Positions 38,058 to 53,895 of a DNA stretch of 64,000 nucleotides are shown piece by piece. A program made the position numbers and the translations under genes. Numbering within the stretch: position 1 is the stretch's first letter; each line of letters begins with the position of its first letter. The stretch comes from Papio anubis (Eukaryota; Chordata; Mammalia; Primates; Cercopithecidae): positions 59,889,590 through 59,953,589 of the forward strand of contig NC_044980.1 of assembly GCF_008728515.1 (NCBI RefSeq). Direction: 5' to 3'. The notes beneath the pieces were generated by a model. The model did not search any database. It was not told the origin of the DNA and saw nothing but the letters and a program-made list of their open reading frames with translations.

Positions 38058-38771
38058 CTGGAAATAAAATAGTATTGAATCACGACAGTTTAAAGACAGA
38101 GGAAAATTTGAGGAAAGTCTTTCTTCAAGTAAATGTGTGTTTTAGTATAGAATATACACATATACTAAGTTCTAGGCAGTCTCTCAGATACAAAGTTCCT
38201 TAAAGGTTTTTAAGCAGAGGTACTTTTATTTTTGTCTTAAGGGTTTGAAGAGCTAAATCCAATATTTGCTTTTCTTGGCTAACTCATTTTCTTGCTCTGT
38301 TGGGGATAGGTTGATTCCTCCATTCCTCTCTATCCTTGGCCTCATCAGCTGTGATAAGATTCTGCTAATTTTTGGAATGTGGAATCCTTGGTTTCCTACT
38401 TGGTGGGTGTGGTCTTCTAAAAGGAATTTGTATGTTATTAGTAGACCACAAGAACTTGTCTCTGTAAAGCAAGTTCAGGGTTGATTTAGATGAACTATTC
38501 TTATGCCGAGTCGCTAAGAATACTTGGTCACAGGTGAAGGTTTCTTGCACAGAAAATCTCTTAACTTTTCCCCATACATCAGTTACAAATCTAAGGAAGT
38601 TGTTCTTTAGAATTGGTTCTGTTTGTTCTTCATACTGAGGGAAGGATGTTTTTCCCTATGTCACAAATCTTATGTACCTCATCTCCAGGTGTTTCTAGAA
38701 GTCACCTATTTAACATAGTAGCTGACTTGAGTCTTCCAGCTTTCTCCCCTGTATATCTGGACCCTTCCTTA
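38058..38771 (-). other. Large intron, 3' end, unique
   Basis: No repeat or coding pattern is recognised between the TSR4 exon acceptor and the next Alu. Confidence 0.5.
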
Positions 38772-38785
38772 AAAATCTGTACTTC

Positions 38786-39076
38786 AGGCCAGGCACGGTG
38801 GCTCACGCCTGTAATCCCAGCACTTTGGGAGGCTGAGGTGGGCAGATCACGAGGTCAAGAGATCAAGACCATCCTGGCCAACATGGTGAAACCCTGTCTC
38901 TACTAAAAATACAAAAATTAGCTGGGTGTGGTGGTGCGTGTCTGTAGCCCCAGCTACTTGGGGGGCTGAGGCAGGAGAAGCACTTGAACCAGGAGGTGGA
39001 GGTTACAGTGAGCCAAGATTGTGTCACTGCACTCTAGCCTGCAAACAGAGCAAGACTCTGTCTCAAAAAAAAAAAA
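38786..39076 (+). mobile_element. AluS-type, plus strand
   Basis: This is a complete Alu with repeats AAAATCTGTACTTC (38772) and AAAATCTATACTTC (39077). Confidence 0.93.
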
Positions 39077-39119
39077 AAAATCTATACTTCCCCTCAATCA
39101 AGGGAGGACCTTCCCCACA

Positions 39120-39221
39120 ACATTTGGAAGCACTGTATATATACCTTTCATGCAAAAAACATTTCCAGATCTCCTACAGGAACTACACTAGACTGGAGAG
39201 ATACAAAAATGAATGAAACAG
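39120..39221. repeat. Left half of an old L2/MIR-like repeat
   Basis: The bases 'CACTAGACTGGAGAGATACA' read on, after the retrovirus is skipped, into 'CTCTACCCTAAAGGAGCTCA' at 44733. The two parts form one mammalian-wide repeat pattern. Confidence 0.5.
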
Positions 39222-39331
39222 GCGCTTGGTTGGAGACGTGAGTCTTGCCAAAGGTCCCAGCCGATTAAAGTCCTTCCTTCTTTAACTCCATGTCTGAGGG
39301 GTTTTGTCTGCAGCTTGTTCTGCTACATGTC
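39222..39331 (+). repeat. Partial 5' LTR (R-U5)
   Basis: An ATTAAA poly(A) signal lies at 39264-39269. The segment ends in CA just before the primer site. U3 is absent. Confidence 0.55.
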
Positions 39332-39332
39332 T

Positions 39333-39350
39333 TGGTTCCCTGACCAGGAA
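39333..39350 (+). other. Retroviral primer binding site, tRNA-Glu type
   Basis: TGGTTCCCTGACCAGGAA is complementary to the 3' end of tRNA-Glu except for one base. HERV-E and related elements use this primer. A splice donor-like GTAAGA follows in the leader at 39602. Confidence 0.75.
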
Positions 39351-39876
39351 GTGAGGTGATTAACAGATGGTCAGACGGTTGAGGCAGCCCCTTAGGCAGC
39401 TTAGGCCTGCCCTGTGGAGCATCCCTATGGGGGACTCTGGCCAGCTTGAGTGATGCAGATCCTGAGCGTGCTCCTGGGTAGGCAATTGCCCGAGTGGAAC
39501 ACCTCACCAGAGCAGTGTGTGGCAGGCCCCCATGGAGGATCAACGCAGTGGCTGAACACCAGGAAGGAACTGGCACTTGGAGTCTGGACATCTGAAACTT
39601 GGTAAGACTAGTCTTTGGAACTTGGCACTCCATTTGAGGGGAAGCGTGGCCTGATCACCCACAGTGTGCCTGTACTGGCACTTTGGTTTTTGTTTTTGAC
39701 TTGACTTTGATTGCTTGATACTTTGGTTTTGACCTGGCTTGCATTTCTGGATACTCTGATTTTGGTTTTGATTCTGGTTTTGTGTGAACTATAAAAGTAT
39801 GTGTGTGCCCTTTTTATCTGTTCTTTGTTTCGTGGTGTGCGTGTGGTGTTAGCGTGGTGTTTTGTCTCGAAGAAGC

Positions 39877-40160
39877 ATGGGTCACACACAAAGTAAGCCC
39901 ACCCCACTAGGAACTATGTTGAAAAATTTCAAGAAAGGATTTAAGGGAGATTATGGTGTTACTATGACACCAGGAAAACTTAGAACTTTGTGTGAAATAC
40001 ACTGGCCAGCATTAGAGGTGGGTTGGCCATCAGAAGGAAGCCTGGACAGGTCCCTTGTTTCAAAGGTATGGCACAAGGTAACCTGTAAGCCAGGGCACCC
40101 AGACCAGTTCCTGTACATAAACCCTTGGTTACAGCTGGTTTTAGATCCCACCCCCTGCCC
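39877..40160 (+). pseudogene. Retroviral gag matrix relic
   Basis: The frame from ATG 39877 begins MGHTQSKPTPLG, with Gly at position 2 as needed for myristoylation of gammaretrovirus matrix. It runs about 90 codons. Around 40150 the frame shifts into a second open frame, which then enters a highly charged Arg/Glu/Lys region. Capsid and nucleocapsid are not recognisable. It is a relic with no function implied. Confidence 0.8.
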
Positions 40161-40199
40161 CCCAACCAGTGGTTGAGAGAACAGCAGCATAAGCGGCTG

Positions 40200-40432
40200 G
40201 CAGAGGCAAGGAAAGACCAGCAGAGAGATAGAGAGGAAAGAGAGAGAAAAAGGGGCAAAGAGAGAGAGAGGAAAAGACAGAGAGGAAGAGATGGAGAGAC
40301 AAACAGGGAGTCAAGGAGAGAGAGAGAGAGAGAGACAGGCAGAGAGAGAGGAAGAGACAAAGGCAAATGCAAAGTCAAAGAGAGAAAGACAGAAAGTCAA
40401 AGAGAGAAAGAGAGAAATATACAAGTAGTTAA
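40200..40432 (+). repeat. AG-rich (purine) tract
   Basis: More than 200 bases consist almost only of A and G, built from AGAGAGA, GGAAAGA and AAAGTCAAAGAG units. In the gag frame it reads as repeated Arg, Glu and Lys. Confidence 0.9.
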
Positions 40433-40489
40433 GGAAAAAAAACCCTGTATACCCTATTCCTTTAAAAGCCAAGGTAAATTTAAAACCTA

Positions 40490-42040
40490 CAATTGATAAT
40501 TAAAGGTATTCTCTGTAACCCTGTAACACTCTAATATCACTTTGTTTTCAGTGTAAACAAGGGCTTATCCCGAAAGCACTGAGGCCTTCCTATCAAAAAT
40601 CCTTAACCCAGTAACCTGTGGATAGCCCAGATGCATTCAATCTCTGGCAGCAACTGCTTTGCTAACAGAAGAAAGTAAAAAAAAAAAAAACTTTTAGAGG
40701 AAACCTCATTGTGAGCACACCTCACCAGTTCAGAAGTATCCTAAGGAAAAAAAAAAAGGATGATTTAACATTAACCACTGAAAATTCCCTTAACCCAGCA
40801 GGTTTCCTAAGAGGGGATCTAAATCTTAATTACCATACAAAGGTCCGACCAGACCTAGGAGGAACTCCCTTCAGGACAGGAGGATGGATGGTTCCTCCCA
40901 GGTAATTGAAGGAGAAAAAAAAAACCGTCTATCCCAATTCTAAGTTAATTTGGATTAAACAAGGTCTTATTAATAGCAAAGGATAATCGAAATCCCAAAC
41001 TTATAAGGTTTTCAACAAAAGTAAAGTTTGCCAAAAGTTAACAGTGTAACATGTATTATAGTAGCTTCTAATCTTGTGGCCTTAGACAGTCTAGTCCACA
41101 GACATAAAAGAAGTTCACTTTGGAAAAGAATGGTTATCATCTTTGAAAAAAAAGGGGGGGCAGAATTTATGTAAAAAGAGTGTTATATGGTAAATTCTTG
41201 TCCTGAAATAAATTAACTGATTGTTTAAAGAAAGAAATGTTTGTAATAAGTCAGAAAGTTGAGGCATATCGAACAATTGTCTGCGAAAGTCGTGAAAGAA
41301 AAAAAGTTATTAAAAAATAGAATTTATGCAAGAAATGTCATATAATTTAAAAGTAACTAGGCCTCCTGAATGTAAAACTATTGGAAAAAAAAAAAACAGT
41401 TTATGTGCAAGGTGTATAAGGGAAGTAAAATATACCTTTGGCAAAAGGATTATAAGGAGGCATAAGAATGTAAATTTTTACCTACATTAAAAGGTTAAAA
41501 ATATATATTGTTTTGAAGGTTTAATCAAGTTTTAAAACATTAATTGTAAATAAAAATCTGTGTGTAAACATACTGGCTAAAGTTAAACGGGTATCAACCA
41601 GTTTTCCTGTGAATTGGACATTAAAGTAAAAACATGAGTTTTTCTTAAAGCACTAACCTGCTCTTTAATAAAAATTATAAAAGGTTAAAAAGAGTCTATA
41701 AAAATCTTACCTTATGGCCCAACATTAAAAATTGAATAAATGTCTACAAAGTTTTATTAAAACTAAGTTTAACATTAATAGCACACTAATATAAAGGTAA
41801 AATTTAGATTATCTGGTATAAAAATCATACAGGAAGCATTGTCAAATATAAAATGGTGTTTGGCTTCTTTTGTCTAAAAACTAATAAAAATAGATGCTAA
41901 AGGAAATTTCTCAGTAGAAAGGCACCAAGGACTATAAAGTCCACTGCTGATGTCCCCACATTTAAAACAAAGGTCAGTTTCTTAAAAATTATATACTTGG
42001 TTTATCTTCCACTTTCCTTTCCCTCAAAACTAAAAGTCTT
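40490..42040 (+). other. Non-coding part of the retrovirus
   Basis: AT-rich with many stops in all frames and several poly(A) stretches. It presumably comes from another retroviral family in the mosaic or from decayed pol. I cannot assign it to a gene. Confidence 0.5.
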
Positions 42041-42044
42041 TTAG

Positions 42045-42300
42045 AATAGGTACCACCCCTAGAATTTCCAGTAAACCAGCACCAGCCTGAAGATCACCTT
42101 CTCATCAAAGGGTGGAAAGAAGAAAAACTCGAGCCAGCCTAGGAAGGACGCTACCTTGTGCTGCTAACCACCGAGACTGCCATTCATAGAGCAGAAAAGG
42201 GATGGACTCATCACACCTGAGACAAAGTGCCACCCCCTACAGAGTCATGGGCCCAGTCCCAGGGGAAAATCCTACCAAATTAAAGCTAAGAAAAATTTAA
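42045..42300 (+). pseudogene. Retroviral integrase C-terminus relic
   Basis: One frame reads through a short segment typical of the integrase end (LLTTETAIHRAEKGWTHH), then stops. An env start would lie just after, as in gammaretroviruses. Confidence 0.6.
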
Positions 42301-42499
42301 CGCTTTCATCTATTCTATTACTCTTTCTTCTTCCCTCGCTCTATTGCTGACCATTTAGTTATTAACATAACCAAGTCAATTTTGCCTCAAACTATTGCAT
42401 TTAACGCTTGCCTTGTTATACCCTGTGGGGACTTGCCAAGTCAAAGACAGCGCTCGACTTCAGAAAAGTACCTCTGTCCCTCCTGCCTCTCCTCAGACT

Positions 42500-43460
42500 G
42501 GGCATTAGTAAATTAGGACCATTTAATCTGGGTAAATTTCGATAAAGACTCCAGTGTCAACCAGGAGTCTTGCCCCCCAATGTAGAGCTTTCATGCCATA
42601 GTTGGTCCAACGTTCTGTGGACCACTAAAGAGCAAGGATGGACTACCCCAACCAGTTTTTGTAATTTCCTAAAATCATACATTCGTTTTACTAGAGGATC
42701 ATAAAAGTTAGACTTAAAACAAACTTTGGCAATTAAAACAGGATACCAAGATGCAAATGCCTGGTTGGAATGGATCAAATATTCCATCTGCATGTTAAAC
42801 AAAAGCAATTGTTATGCTTGTGCACATAGCAGGCCAGAGGCCCAGATTGTCCCCTTTCCACTAAGGTGGTCCTTCAGTAGACCAGGCGTGGGCTGCATGG
42901 TAGCTCTCTTCCAGGATTCTACAGCCTGGAGTAATAAGTAGTGCCAAGCTCTCTCGGCTATATCCCAAAGTCCGGCACCCTGCGGGTCAGCCCTCGAGGG
43001 TCATCCAGCCTCCATCTCCCAACACTAAGTTCACTTCATGTCTCTCACGACAGGGAGGAAACTTAGTGTTCCTTGGAGACCTGAAGGAATGCAGTGAGCT
43101 TAAGTATTTTCAAGAGCTTATCAATCAGTCAGCCCTTGTTCATCCTCAAGCAGATGTGTGGTGGTATTGTGGTGGACCTTTACTGGGTGCTCTGCTGAAT
43201 AACTGGAGTGGCACTTGTACTTTAGTCCAGTTGGCTATCCCTTTCACCCTGGCATTTCATCAACCAGAGGGAGGAAAAATTAGACATTGTAAAGCGAGAG
43301 AAGCCTCTTATGGGTCTTTCAACTCTCATGTCTATGGAGTCCCATGGGGAACACCAGATCAATTTAAAGCTTGAAATCAAATAGAGGCAGGATTTGAGTC
43401 AATATTTTGGTGGGTGACAGTTAATAAAAATGTAGATTGGATAAACTACATCTATTACAA
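42500..43460 (+). pseudogene. Retroviral env relic, first type
   Basis: Env surface-subunit patterns can be read in pieces, the longest at 43066-43374 (102 codons, with WWYCGGPLLGALLNNWSGTC). The segment breaks off in a Tyr/Asn/Gln-rich stretch at about 43460, where pol sequence begins. It is disrupted by stops and frame changes. Confidence 0.65.
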
Positions 43461-44100
43461 CCAACAGCAACAAGCTTTTCATGAGTTAAAAGAAAAACTC
43501 ATGTTGGCCCCAGCCCTGGGGCTACCTGACCTGACAAAACCCTTTACACCCTATGTGTCAGAAAGAGAAAAAAATGGCAGTTGGAGTTTTAACCCAGACT
43601 GTGGGGCCCTGGCAAAGGCCAGTGGCCTATCTCTCAGAACAACTAGACGGGGTTTCCTAAGGCTGGCCCCCATGTCTAAGGGCCCTGGCAGCAAGGTCCC
43701 TGTTAGCACAAGTAAGAAGCAGATAAACGAACCTTTGAGCAAAACCTGAAAACAAAGGCCCCCCATACTGTGGTAACTTTAATGACTACCAAAGGACATC
43801 ATTGGTTAACAAATGCTAGATTAACCAAGTACCAAAGCTTGCTATGTGAAAATCTCCACATAACCACTGAAGTTTGCAACACCCTAAACCCCACCACCTT
43901 GCTCCCAGTATCAGAAAGCCCAGTTGAACATAACTGTGTAGAGGTGTTGAATTCAGTTTATTCTAGCAGGCCCAACCTCTGAGACCATCCTTGAACATCA
44001 CAGACTGTGAGCTGTACGTGGACGGGAGCACTTTGCCAACCCCTGCAAAGTGACTCTGAAAAAGATGACAAGCCCTGCTACAGTCACACCTGGAAGCTGA
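43461..44100 (+). pseudogene. Retroviral reverse transcriptase/RNase H relic
   Basis: The patterns AFHELKEKLMLAPALGLPDL (about 43473) and, near 44005-44030, ELYVDGS belong to the RT connection and the RNase H start with its first catalytic Asp. They lie after env, the reverse of normal order. Several frame changes and stops separate them. Confidence 0.7.
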
Positions 44101-44710
44101 CTGGTCCACGCACGGCCGAAGCATGAGGAAACTCATCGTGGAACTCATGTTCCTTAAAATTTGGACTTATAGGGTAAGGACTACAACTGACCTTTCTCAG
44201 ACTGACGGCTGTTCCCAGTGTATACATCAAGTCACTGAGGTAGGACAAAAAGTTGCTATAGTCCTATTATTTTATGGTTATTATAAGTGTACTGGGATTC
44301 TAAAAAGAACTTATTTGTATAATGCTATTCTATACAAGGTATGTAGCCCAGGAAATGACCAACCTGATGTGTGTTATGACCCATCTGAGCCTCCCATGAC
44401 CACAGTTTTTGAAATAAGATTAAGGACTGAGGACTAGTGGGGGCTCATAAATGATACGAGTAAAATGTCAGCCAAAACAAAAGAAAAAGGGGTGCCCAAA
44501 CAAGTCACCTTGAAGTTTGATGCCTGTGCTGTCATTAATAATAATAAGTTAGGAATAGGATGTGGTTCTCTTAATTAGGAAAGAGGCTATACGGCAGAAA
44601 ACAAGTACATTTGTCATGAATTAGGACTGTGTGGAAATGAATGTGGATACTGGTCTTGTGTCATTTAGGCTACTTGCATAAAAAAGAAAACGAATCCTCT
44701 CCATCTTCAG
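44101..44710 (+). pseudogene. Retroviral env relic, second type
   Basis: The frame 44123-44437 carries an env surface-like stretch (CSPGNDQPDVCYDPSEPP). It differs from the first env part and stops within the surface subunit. No transmembrane subunit follows. The A run begins at 44711. Confidence 0.6.
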
Positions 44711-44731
44711 AAAAAAAAAAGAATTAAATAG

Positions 44732-44840
44732 TCTCTACCCTAAAGGAGCTCAGAGTCTTATTTAGGAGACAGACATGGAAACACAGGTTAATGTTAAAAG
44801 CATCATATAAGTGGATGTAGAACACATAAATTATCGCGCC
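44732..44840. repeat. Right half of old L2/MIR-like repeat
   Basis: The bases 'CTCTACCCTAAAGGAGCTCA' and 'GGAGACAGACATGGAAACAC' continue the pattern interrupted at 39221. Confidence 0.5.
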
Positions 44841-44869
44841 CCTAACACCATCAGCCTGTTTTATAATTA

Positions 44870-45060
44870 TGTATTTACATGTCTTTTCATCTCTACTAGA
44901 CTATAAGCTCCTTAAAATTACTCCATTTGTTTCATCTTTGCATGCTTGTGTGCATGAAAACACACACATGCGTGTGCACACACACATACACACACACCCC
45001 AGGAGCCAGCTGAGGACTCTGAGTAAACGCTTGATAAATATATGCTCTTCTTTATCTGGA
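44870..45060 (+). mobile_element. L2 3' end with CA/CG microsatellite
   Basis: The bases 'CTACTAGACTATAAGCTCCT' and later 'AGTAAACGCTTGATAAATAT' are L2. An ACAC/GTGC-mixed run (44957-44998) sits between them. Confidence 0.65.
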
Positions 45061-45239
45061 AAGGTGACAGTTCTGATTTACCATTAGGTAAATCAAGATG
45101 TACTAGTTGTGGATGGGGAGATCTAGGTGAACACCGTACACATGTACACACATGGATTTTGTTAGGGGCAATCTTTGAGCCTAGAATATGTCATAGAAAG
45201 AGAGAAAAATATTAATAATTTTTTCAGATGAAAATCAAT

Positions 45240-45940
45240 GATTCAATGCAAACTTTATTACAATGAATATAATCACAGAATGCATTTCCTCCAACTTAGA
45301 AAAGGTTTCATTAAGATGCATTTTGAAGGAGGATAACACAATTTTTTCCAGTGTAGCTCGAGAAGAGGCTTTAGTTAGGGAGGGAAGATCAAGAGAGAAA
45401 TTCCTGATCCCTTTTATTCCTCTTCACAGCCTAATCAATATCCTCATAACCTGGTGCTGCCTCACTCTACCCTTACAATCCATCACTAGGTCTTATTAAT
45501 CCAATTCCGAAATCTCTCTCACACCTGTTGATTTCTCTCCATCTCTACTGCCACTAATCTTACTTCAGACAAACATCATTTCCCATATAAAATTTTGTAA
45601 TGGCTTTCTAGTAGGTCTCCTGTTTCTTCCTCTTGCTTCACTCAAATCCACTCCCTAAACTTTAGTCAGAAGGATCTTTCTAAAACACAAATCCAGTTAT
45701 ACTGCATTTTGATTGAAAAAAAATCCCTTAATGGCTTACTATTGCCTTCAAGATAAAAATTCAAACTCTATATATGCTTAGTACACCACAGTAGTAAGGC
45801 TCTATTTACCTCTTGAAGTTCATCTCTCTATATGTCAGTCATATAAAATAATTTCCAATATTTTCCAGTACTAGCCCAGTGTCAGGCACAAAGCGAATAG
45901 TGTTGCTTTTGCAGCTACAGTAACTACTACTACTACTGCT
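45240..45940 (+). mobile_element. L2 fragment
   Basis: The segment around 'CTTTAGTCAGAAGGATCTTT' and 'CAAGATAAAAATTCAAACTC' follows the L2 body, ending near 'GTGTCAGGCACAAAGCGAAT'. The first ~150 bases are less certain. Confidence 0.6.
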
Positions 45941-45944
45941 GCTA

Positions 45945-46440
45945 ATAGCATCTATCATTTAATAAATACTGTATATACCAAGTGTGCTAAATGCTATAAT
46001 TTATATAGTGCTTACAACTCTCCTATGAGGTGGCAATTATTATTCTGGTTTTTTTTTTTTTTTTTTAAGGTGGAGTCTCGCTCTGTCGCCCAGGCTGGAG
46101 TGCAGTGGCCGGATCTCAGCTCACTGCAAGCTCTGCCTCCCGGGTTCACGCCATTCTCCTGCCTCAGCCTCCCGAGTAGCTGGGACTACAGGCGCCCGCC
46201 ACCTCGCCCGGCTAGTTTTTTGTATTTTTTAGTAGAGACGGGTTTCACCACGTTAGCCAGGATGGTCTCGATCTCCTGACCTCGTGATCCACCCGCCTCG
46301 GCCTCCCAAAGTGCTGGGATTACAGGCTTGAGCCACCGCGCCCGGCCCTATTATTTTGTTTTTAAAATGAGAAAGCAAACTTAGAGTGACTGGTAAAAAG
46401 TCACACATATATTAAATGGTGGAGCCATTCTAATACTAAT
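45945..46440 (+). repeat. MIR element split by an AluYR
   Basis: MIR-like 5' part at 45945-46047 (TTACAACTCTCCTATGAGG) and 3' part at 46349-46440 (AATGAGAAAGCAAACTTAG). Another MIR-like start follows at about 46440-46560. Confidence 0.65.
46049..46348 (-). mobile_element. AluYR-type, minus strand, young
   Basis: This copy is near consensus with many CpGs kept. 'GGCCGGATCTCAGC' and 'AGGCTTGAGCCACC' are Old World monkey variants. TATTATTCTG (46038) and TATTATTTTG (46349) flank it. Confidence 0.94.
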
Positions 46441-46559
46441 TCTTACTAAGTGTTTTCTGGATGTCAGACACTGTACTATGTACTTTGTATGTATTGTCTA
46501 ATTTAATACAACAATCACTTATATTTCAAGAAACCAAGGCATGCAATAATTTCTGTAGA

Positions 46560-47422
46560 ATAAATAAAGCCCTAATCCAAGCCTTTGAGCTTGCCTCACT
46601 TGTGTCGAGTCCATTTCTATCTCTTGAACTTGTTCCACTTGTTTTAATCTTCTTCACTTCATGCCAAGTCTCCTCCACTGTTCAAACTGAAGACTTAGAG
46701 GATTTCTGCCACTCTCTTAAAGCTTAATATTATCACTGGTAACAGTAACACTACTATACTGCTTTCGATATAATATTAAACATTATTAAACAAATGTTTA
46801 GGAATTATTATAGATGAAGAACTTCTTTAAGGGTAAACAGCAAATGGTAAAGCTGGAACGAAATCGTAGGCCTTGTGACCCGTACTTTAGGGCCTACTTG
46901 TTATCCATTTCTCTGTTATTATTGTATTCACAGGCTGCTCTTAGTGTTGGCAGAAACAAACTCATGACAATACATAGTAAATACAAATTATTATAAGAAT
47001 AAGTTGAGGTGAAGTATAAGAGGATACAAGGCCACGTCATCCATATGTTATGCAAAAACATACAGGATGTATAGGGAACTCAGTTTTTGTATTTCGAGGC
47101 TATGATTAGTTTTCTAACGGGAGCATTCATTGAAAAATGCACTTGTGCCACTCCCCTGACTCCTTCACATTTTAAAATCATGTGTGTGTATATTAAATTC
47201 TGGGACATACATCTCTTGTTTATTCTAATAACTTTTTCCAGTGGCAAGAAGCTTCTGTTATTAAGAATATAGTAAAATCTAGCTGCCTTTCCTAAAATCA
47301 TATGCCAGGTCGTACTTACAATTAGGGGAGACAAAGAATGCGAAGACACACAATTCATTCACCTCCGTCTGAGAAGTCCCAAGGAAACTCAAACCAAAAC
47401 CAAACCAGATATGATTGATAAT
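46560..47422 (-). other. Intron, no gene seen
   Basis: Unique AT-rich sequence without a recognised repeat. The open frames here lack domains. Confidence 0.45.
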
Positions 47423-47433
47423 AAGAAGGATAA

Positions 47434-47744
47434 GGCTGGGCGCAGTGCCTTACGCCTGTGAATCCCAGCACTTTGGGAGGCCAAGGTGGGCGGATCATGA
47501 GGTCAGGAGTTTGAGACCAGCCTGGCCAACATAGTGAAACCCTGTCTGTACTAAAAATACCAAAAAAAAAAAAAAAAAAAAAAATTAGCCAGGTGTGGTG
47601 GCACGTGCGTGTAGTCCTAGCTATTTGGGAGGAAGAGAACTGCTTGAACCCAGGAGGCAGAGGCTGCAGTGAGCTGAGACTGTGCCACTACACTCCAGCC
47701 TGGGTGACAGAGCGAGACTCCGTTTCCAAAAAAAAAGGGAAAAA
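47434..47744 (+). mobile_element. AluS-type, plus strand; last Alu in window
   Basis: This Alu has an expanded A run in the linker (47561-47583). AAGAAGGATAA (47423) and AAGGAGGATAA (47745) flank it. Confidence 0.92.
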
Positions 47745-47764
47745 AAGGAGGATAAGAAGACAAA

Positions 47765-47910
47765 GCAGCACTAATATTTATTGTGTCAAGTAGTGTTCTA
47801 AATCCTTGGCATGTAATTACCTAATCCCCATAGAAACTCCATGAATTGAGTACTGTTACAAATCCATTTTATAGGTGAGGAAACTTAAGTGCTAAGAGGT
47901 ACACACAAAT
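47765..47910 (+). repeat. MIR element
   Basis: The bases 'ACTAATATTTATTGTGTCAA' through 'TTTTATAGGTGAGGAAACTT' follow MIR in forward order. Confidence 0.8.
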
Positions 47911-48543
47911 CCTGATGGCAGTTTCCTACTAAAAAGGAAGCTCTGAAAGATACATGCAAAAAGACTAACCTTCTGTAGAACAATGTGCAGTTATGTGTAA
48001 AGGTAAACACATAATGACATTTACTTAGGCAAGAAATCATTTTAGAAAAATTACACCTCAAAATTCACTATTTTAGCCAAGGATATTTTATCTTACAGTA
48101 ACAGAGGTACAGAGATTTTATACAATATTTTCAAGAGAGTGAATGACTGAAAATTAACCAGATTTTCAAGACAGCGAATGACTGAAAACTACATTGCTGT
48201 CAAATTTGTTACTCAGTGAATACACCAGGCCTGAACCCTGCAGATCCAGCCACAAATATTACATGTCTACAGCCAGAGTCTCAATTCTGGTCTCTGCAAA
48301 TATTGTACTTCTTACAGGTGATTATAAAATTAAATGTTTAAAAATTGCTTGTAAAAATAGTAAAGGCACAGGAATGCCACTTAAACCTGGTTCATTTAAG
48401 TAGAACCTAGCAAGTCCTTCTGACCTTATGTCAGAGATGTTCAAGCAGAGAAGTCCTCAGTTTGTTTTTATATTTACTTATTCCTTCTGCTTTCTCGAGG
48501 CCTAAAAGGCCTCATTTTTCCCTCTTTACCCTACTGATAAATA
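47911..48543 (-). other. Intron, no gene seen
   Basis: Unique. A short near repeat occurs at 48133-48151 and 48172-48190 (GAGAGTGAATGACTGAAAA against GACAGCGAATGACTGAAAA). Confidence 0.45.
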
Positions 48544-48877
48544 CAGTATCCCTTCCTAATCCGCAGTTTCATTTTCCACAGTTTCAGTTGCCAGTGATCA
48601 ACTGAAGTCTGAAAATAGATGAGTACAGTACAGTAAGATGTTTAGAAAGAGATGTTACATTCACAGAACTCTTATTACAGTATGCTGTTACAGTATTGTA
48701 ATTTTATTATTATTGTTAATCTCTTACTGTGCCTAATTTATAAATTTATAAATTAAACTTTATTACAGGTTTGTATAGATAGGAAAAAAGTATATATAAG
48801 GTTCAGTACTATCTGCAGTTTCAGGTATCCACTGGGGGTCTTGGAACACGTCTCCTGTGGATAAGGGGGGACTACTA
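48544..48877. mobile_element. Tigger-group non-autonomous DNA transposon
   Basis: Inverted termini are visible: CAGTATCCCTTCCTAATCCG at the left and GGATAAGGGGGGACTACT at the right. Internal 'CAGTACAGTAAGATG' and 'TTACTGTGCCTAATTTATAA' are well-known parts of this family. No transposase is present. Confidence 0.8.
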
Positions 48878-48920
48878 TCAATGTGTTTGTCCATCTGAAG
48901 TCCTCTGTTTTATTTAGCTA

Positions 48921-48979
48921 TGTAAAAAATAAAAATAAAATAAAATAATTAAAAAATAAAATAAAAAAATAAAAATTTC
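48921..48979. repeat. TAAAA-type low-complexity run
   Basis: Irregular TAAAA and ATAAAA units. Confidence 0.9.
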
Positions 48980-53580
<4,601 letters not shown>

Positions 53581-53699
53581 CTAAGTGAAGGCACGTTCAC
53601 TGATGGACTATGAGCTGACATTTCAATGTTGGTTGATAAGACAAATAGCAAATGAAAAAGCTGCTAAGGAAAAACCTTTACTGTCATTTGCTTTCTAAA

Positions 53700-53895
53700 G
53701 TGTAGTGTGTGGGCTTTGGAGCAGGCAGAACCCAGATTCAAACAAGTGCACTATGTCTTTAAACCTCTTTTATTTTTCTTCTTTTTAATTACATTCTAAA
53801 ATGAGGATAACAATGATCAATCTCATAAAATTGTCATGAGGGTTAAATAAGGTCATATATATAAAGCTCCCAGTGGTGTGCTAGTAAATGTTTAA
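53700..53895 (-). repeat. MIR element beside TSR3 exon
   Basis: The bases 'GCTTTGGAGCAGGCAGAACC' and 'AATTGTCATGAGGGTTAAAT' match MIR in reverse. It lies 180 bases upstream of the exon on the gene strand. Confidence 0.75.

Larger units (their letters stand above)
39222..44715 (+). mobile_element. Mosaic class I endogenous retrovirus (Harlequin/HERV-E-like), defective
   Basis: About 5.5 kb of retroviral sequence. In order it holds a partial 5' LTR (R and U5 only), a tRNA-Glu type primer site, a leader, a gag matrix relic, an AG-rich tract, an AT-rich non-coding part, the end of integrase, an env part, then a second pol piece and a different env part. It ends in an A run (44711-44720). There is no 3' LTR. 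pol after env and two env types indicate a mosaic, as described for the primate Harlequin family; the family name is from recall. Every frame is broken. Confidence 0.8.

Noticed and set aside
43066..43374. 102-codon env frame as a possible preserved retroviral protein
   Set aside because: It covers only part of the surface subunit, with breaks on both sides and no transmembrane subunit. Nothing suggests selection to keep it.
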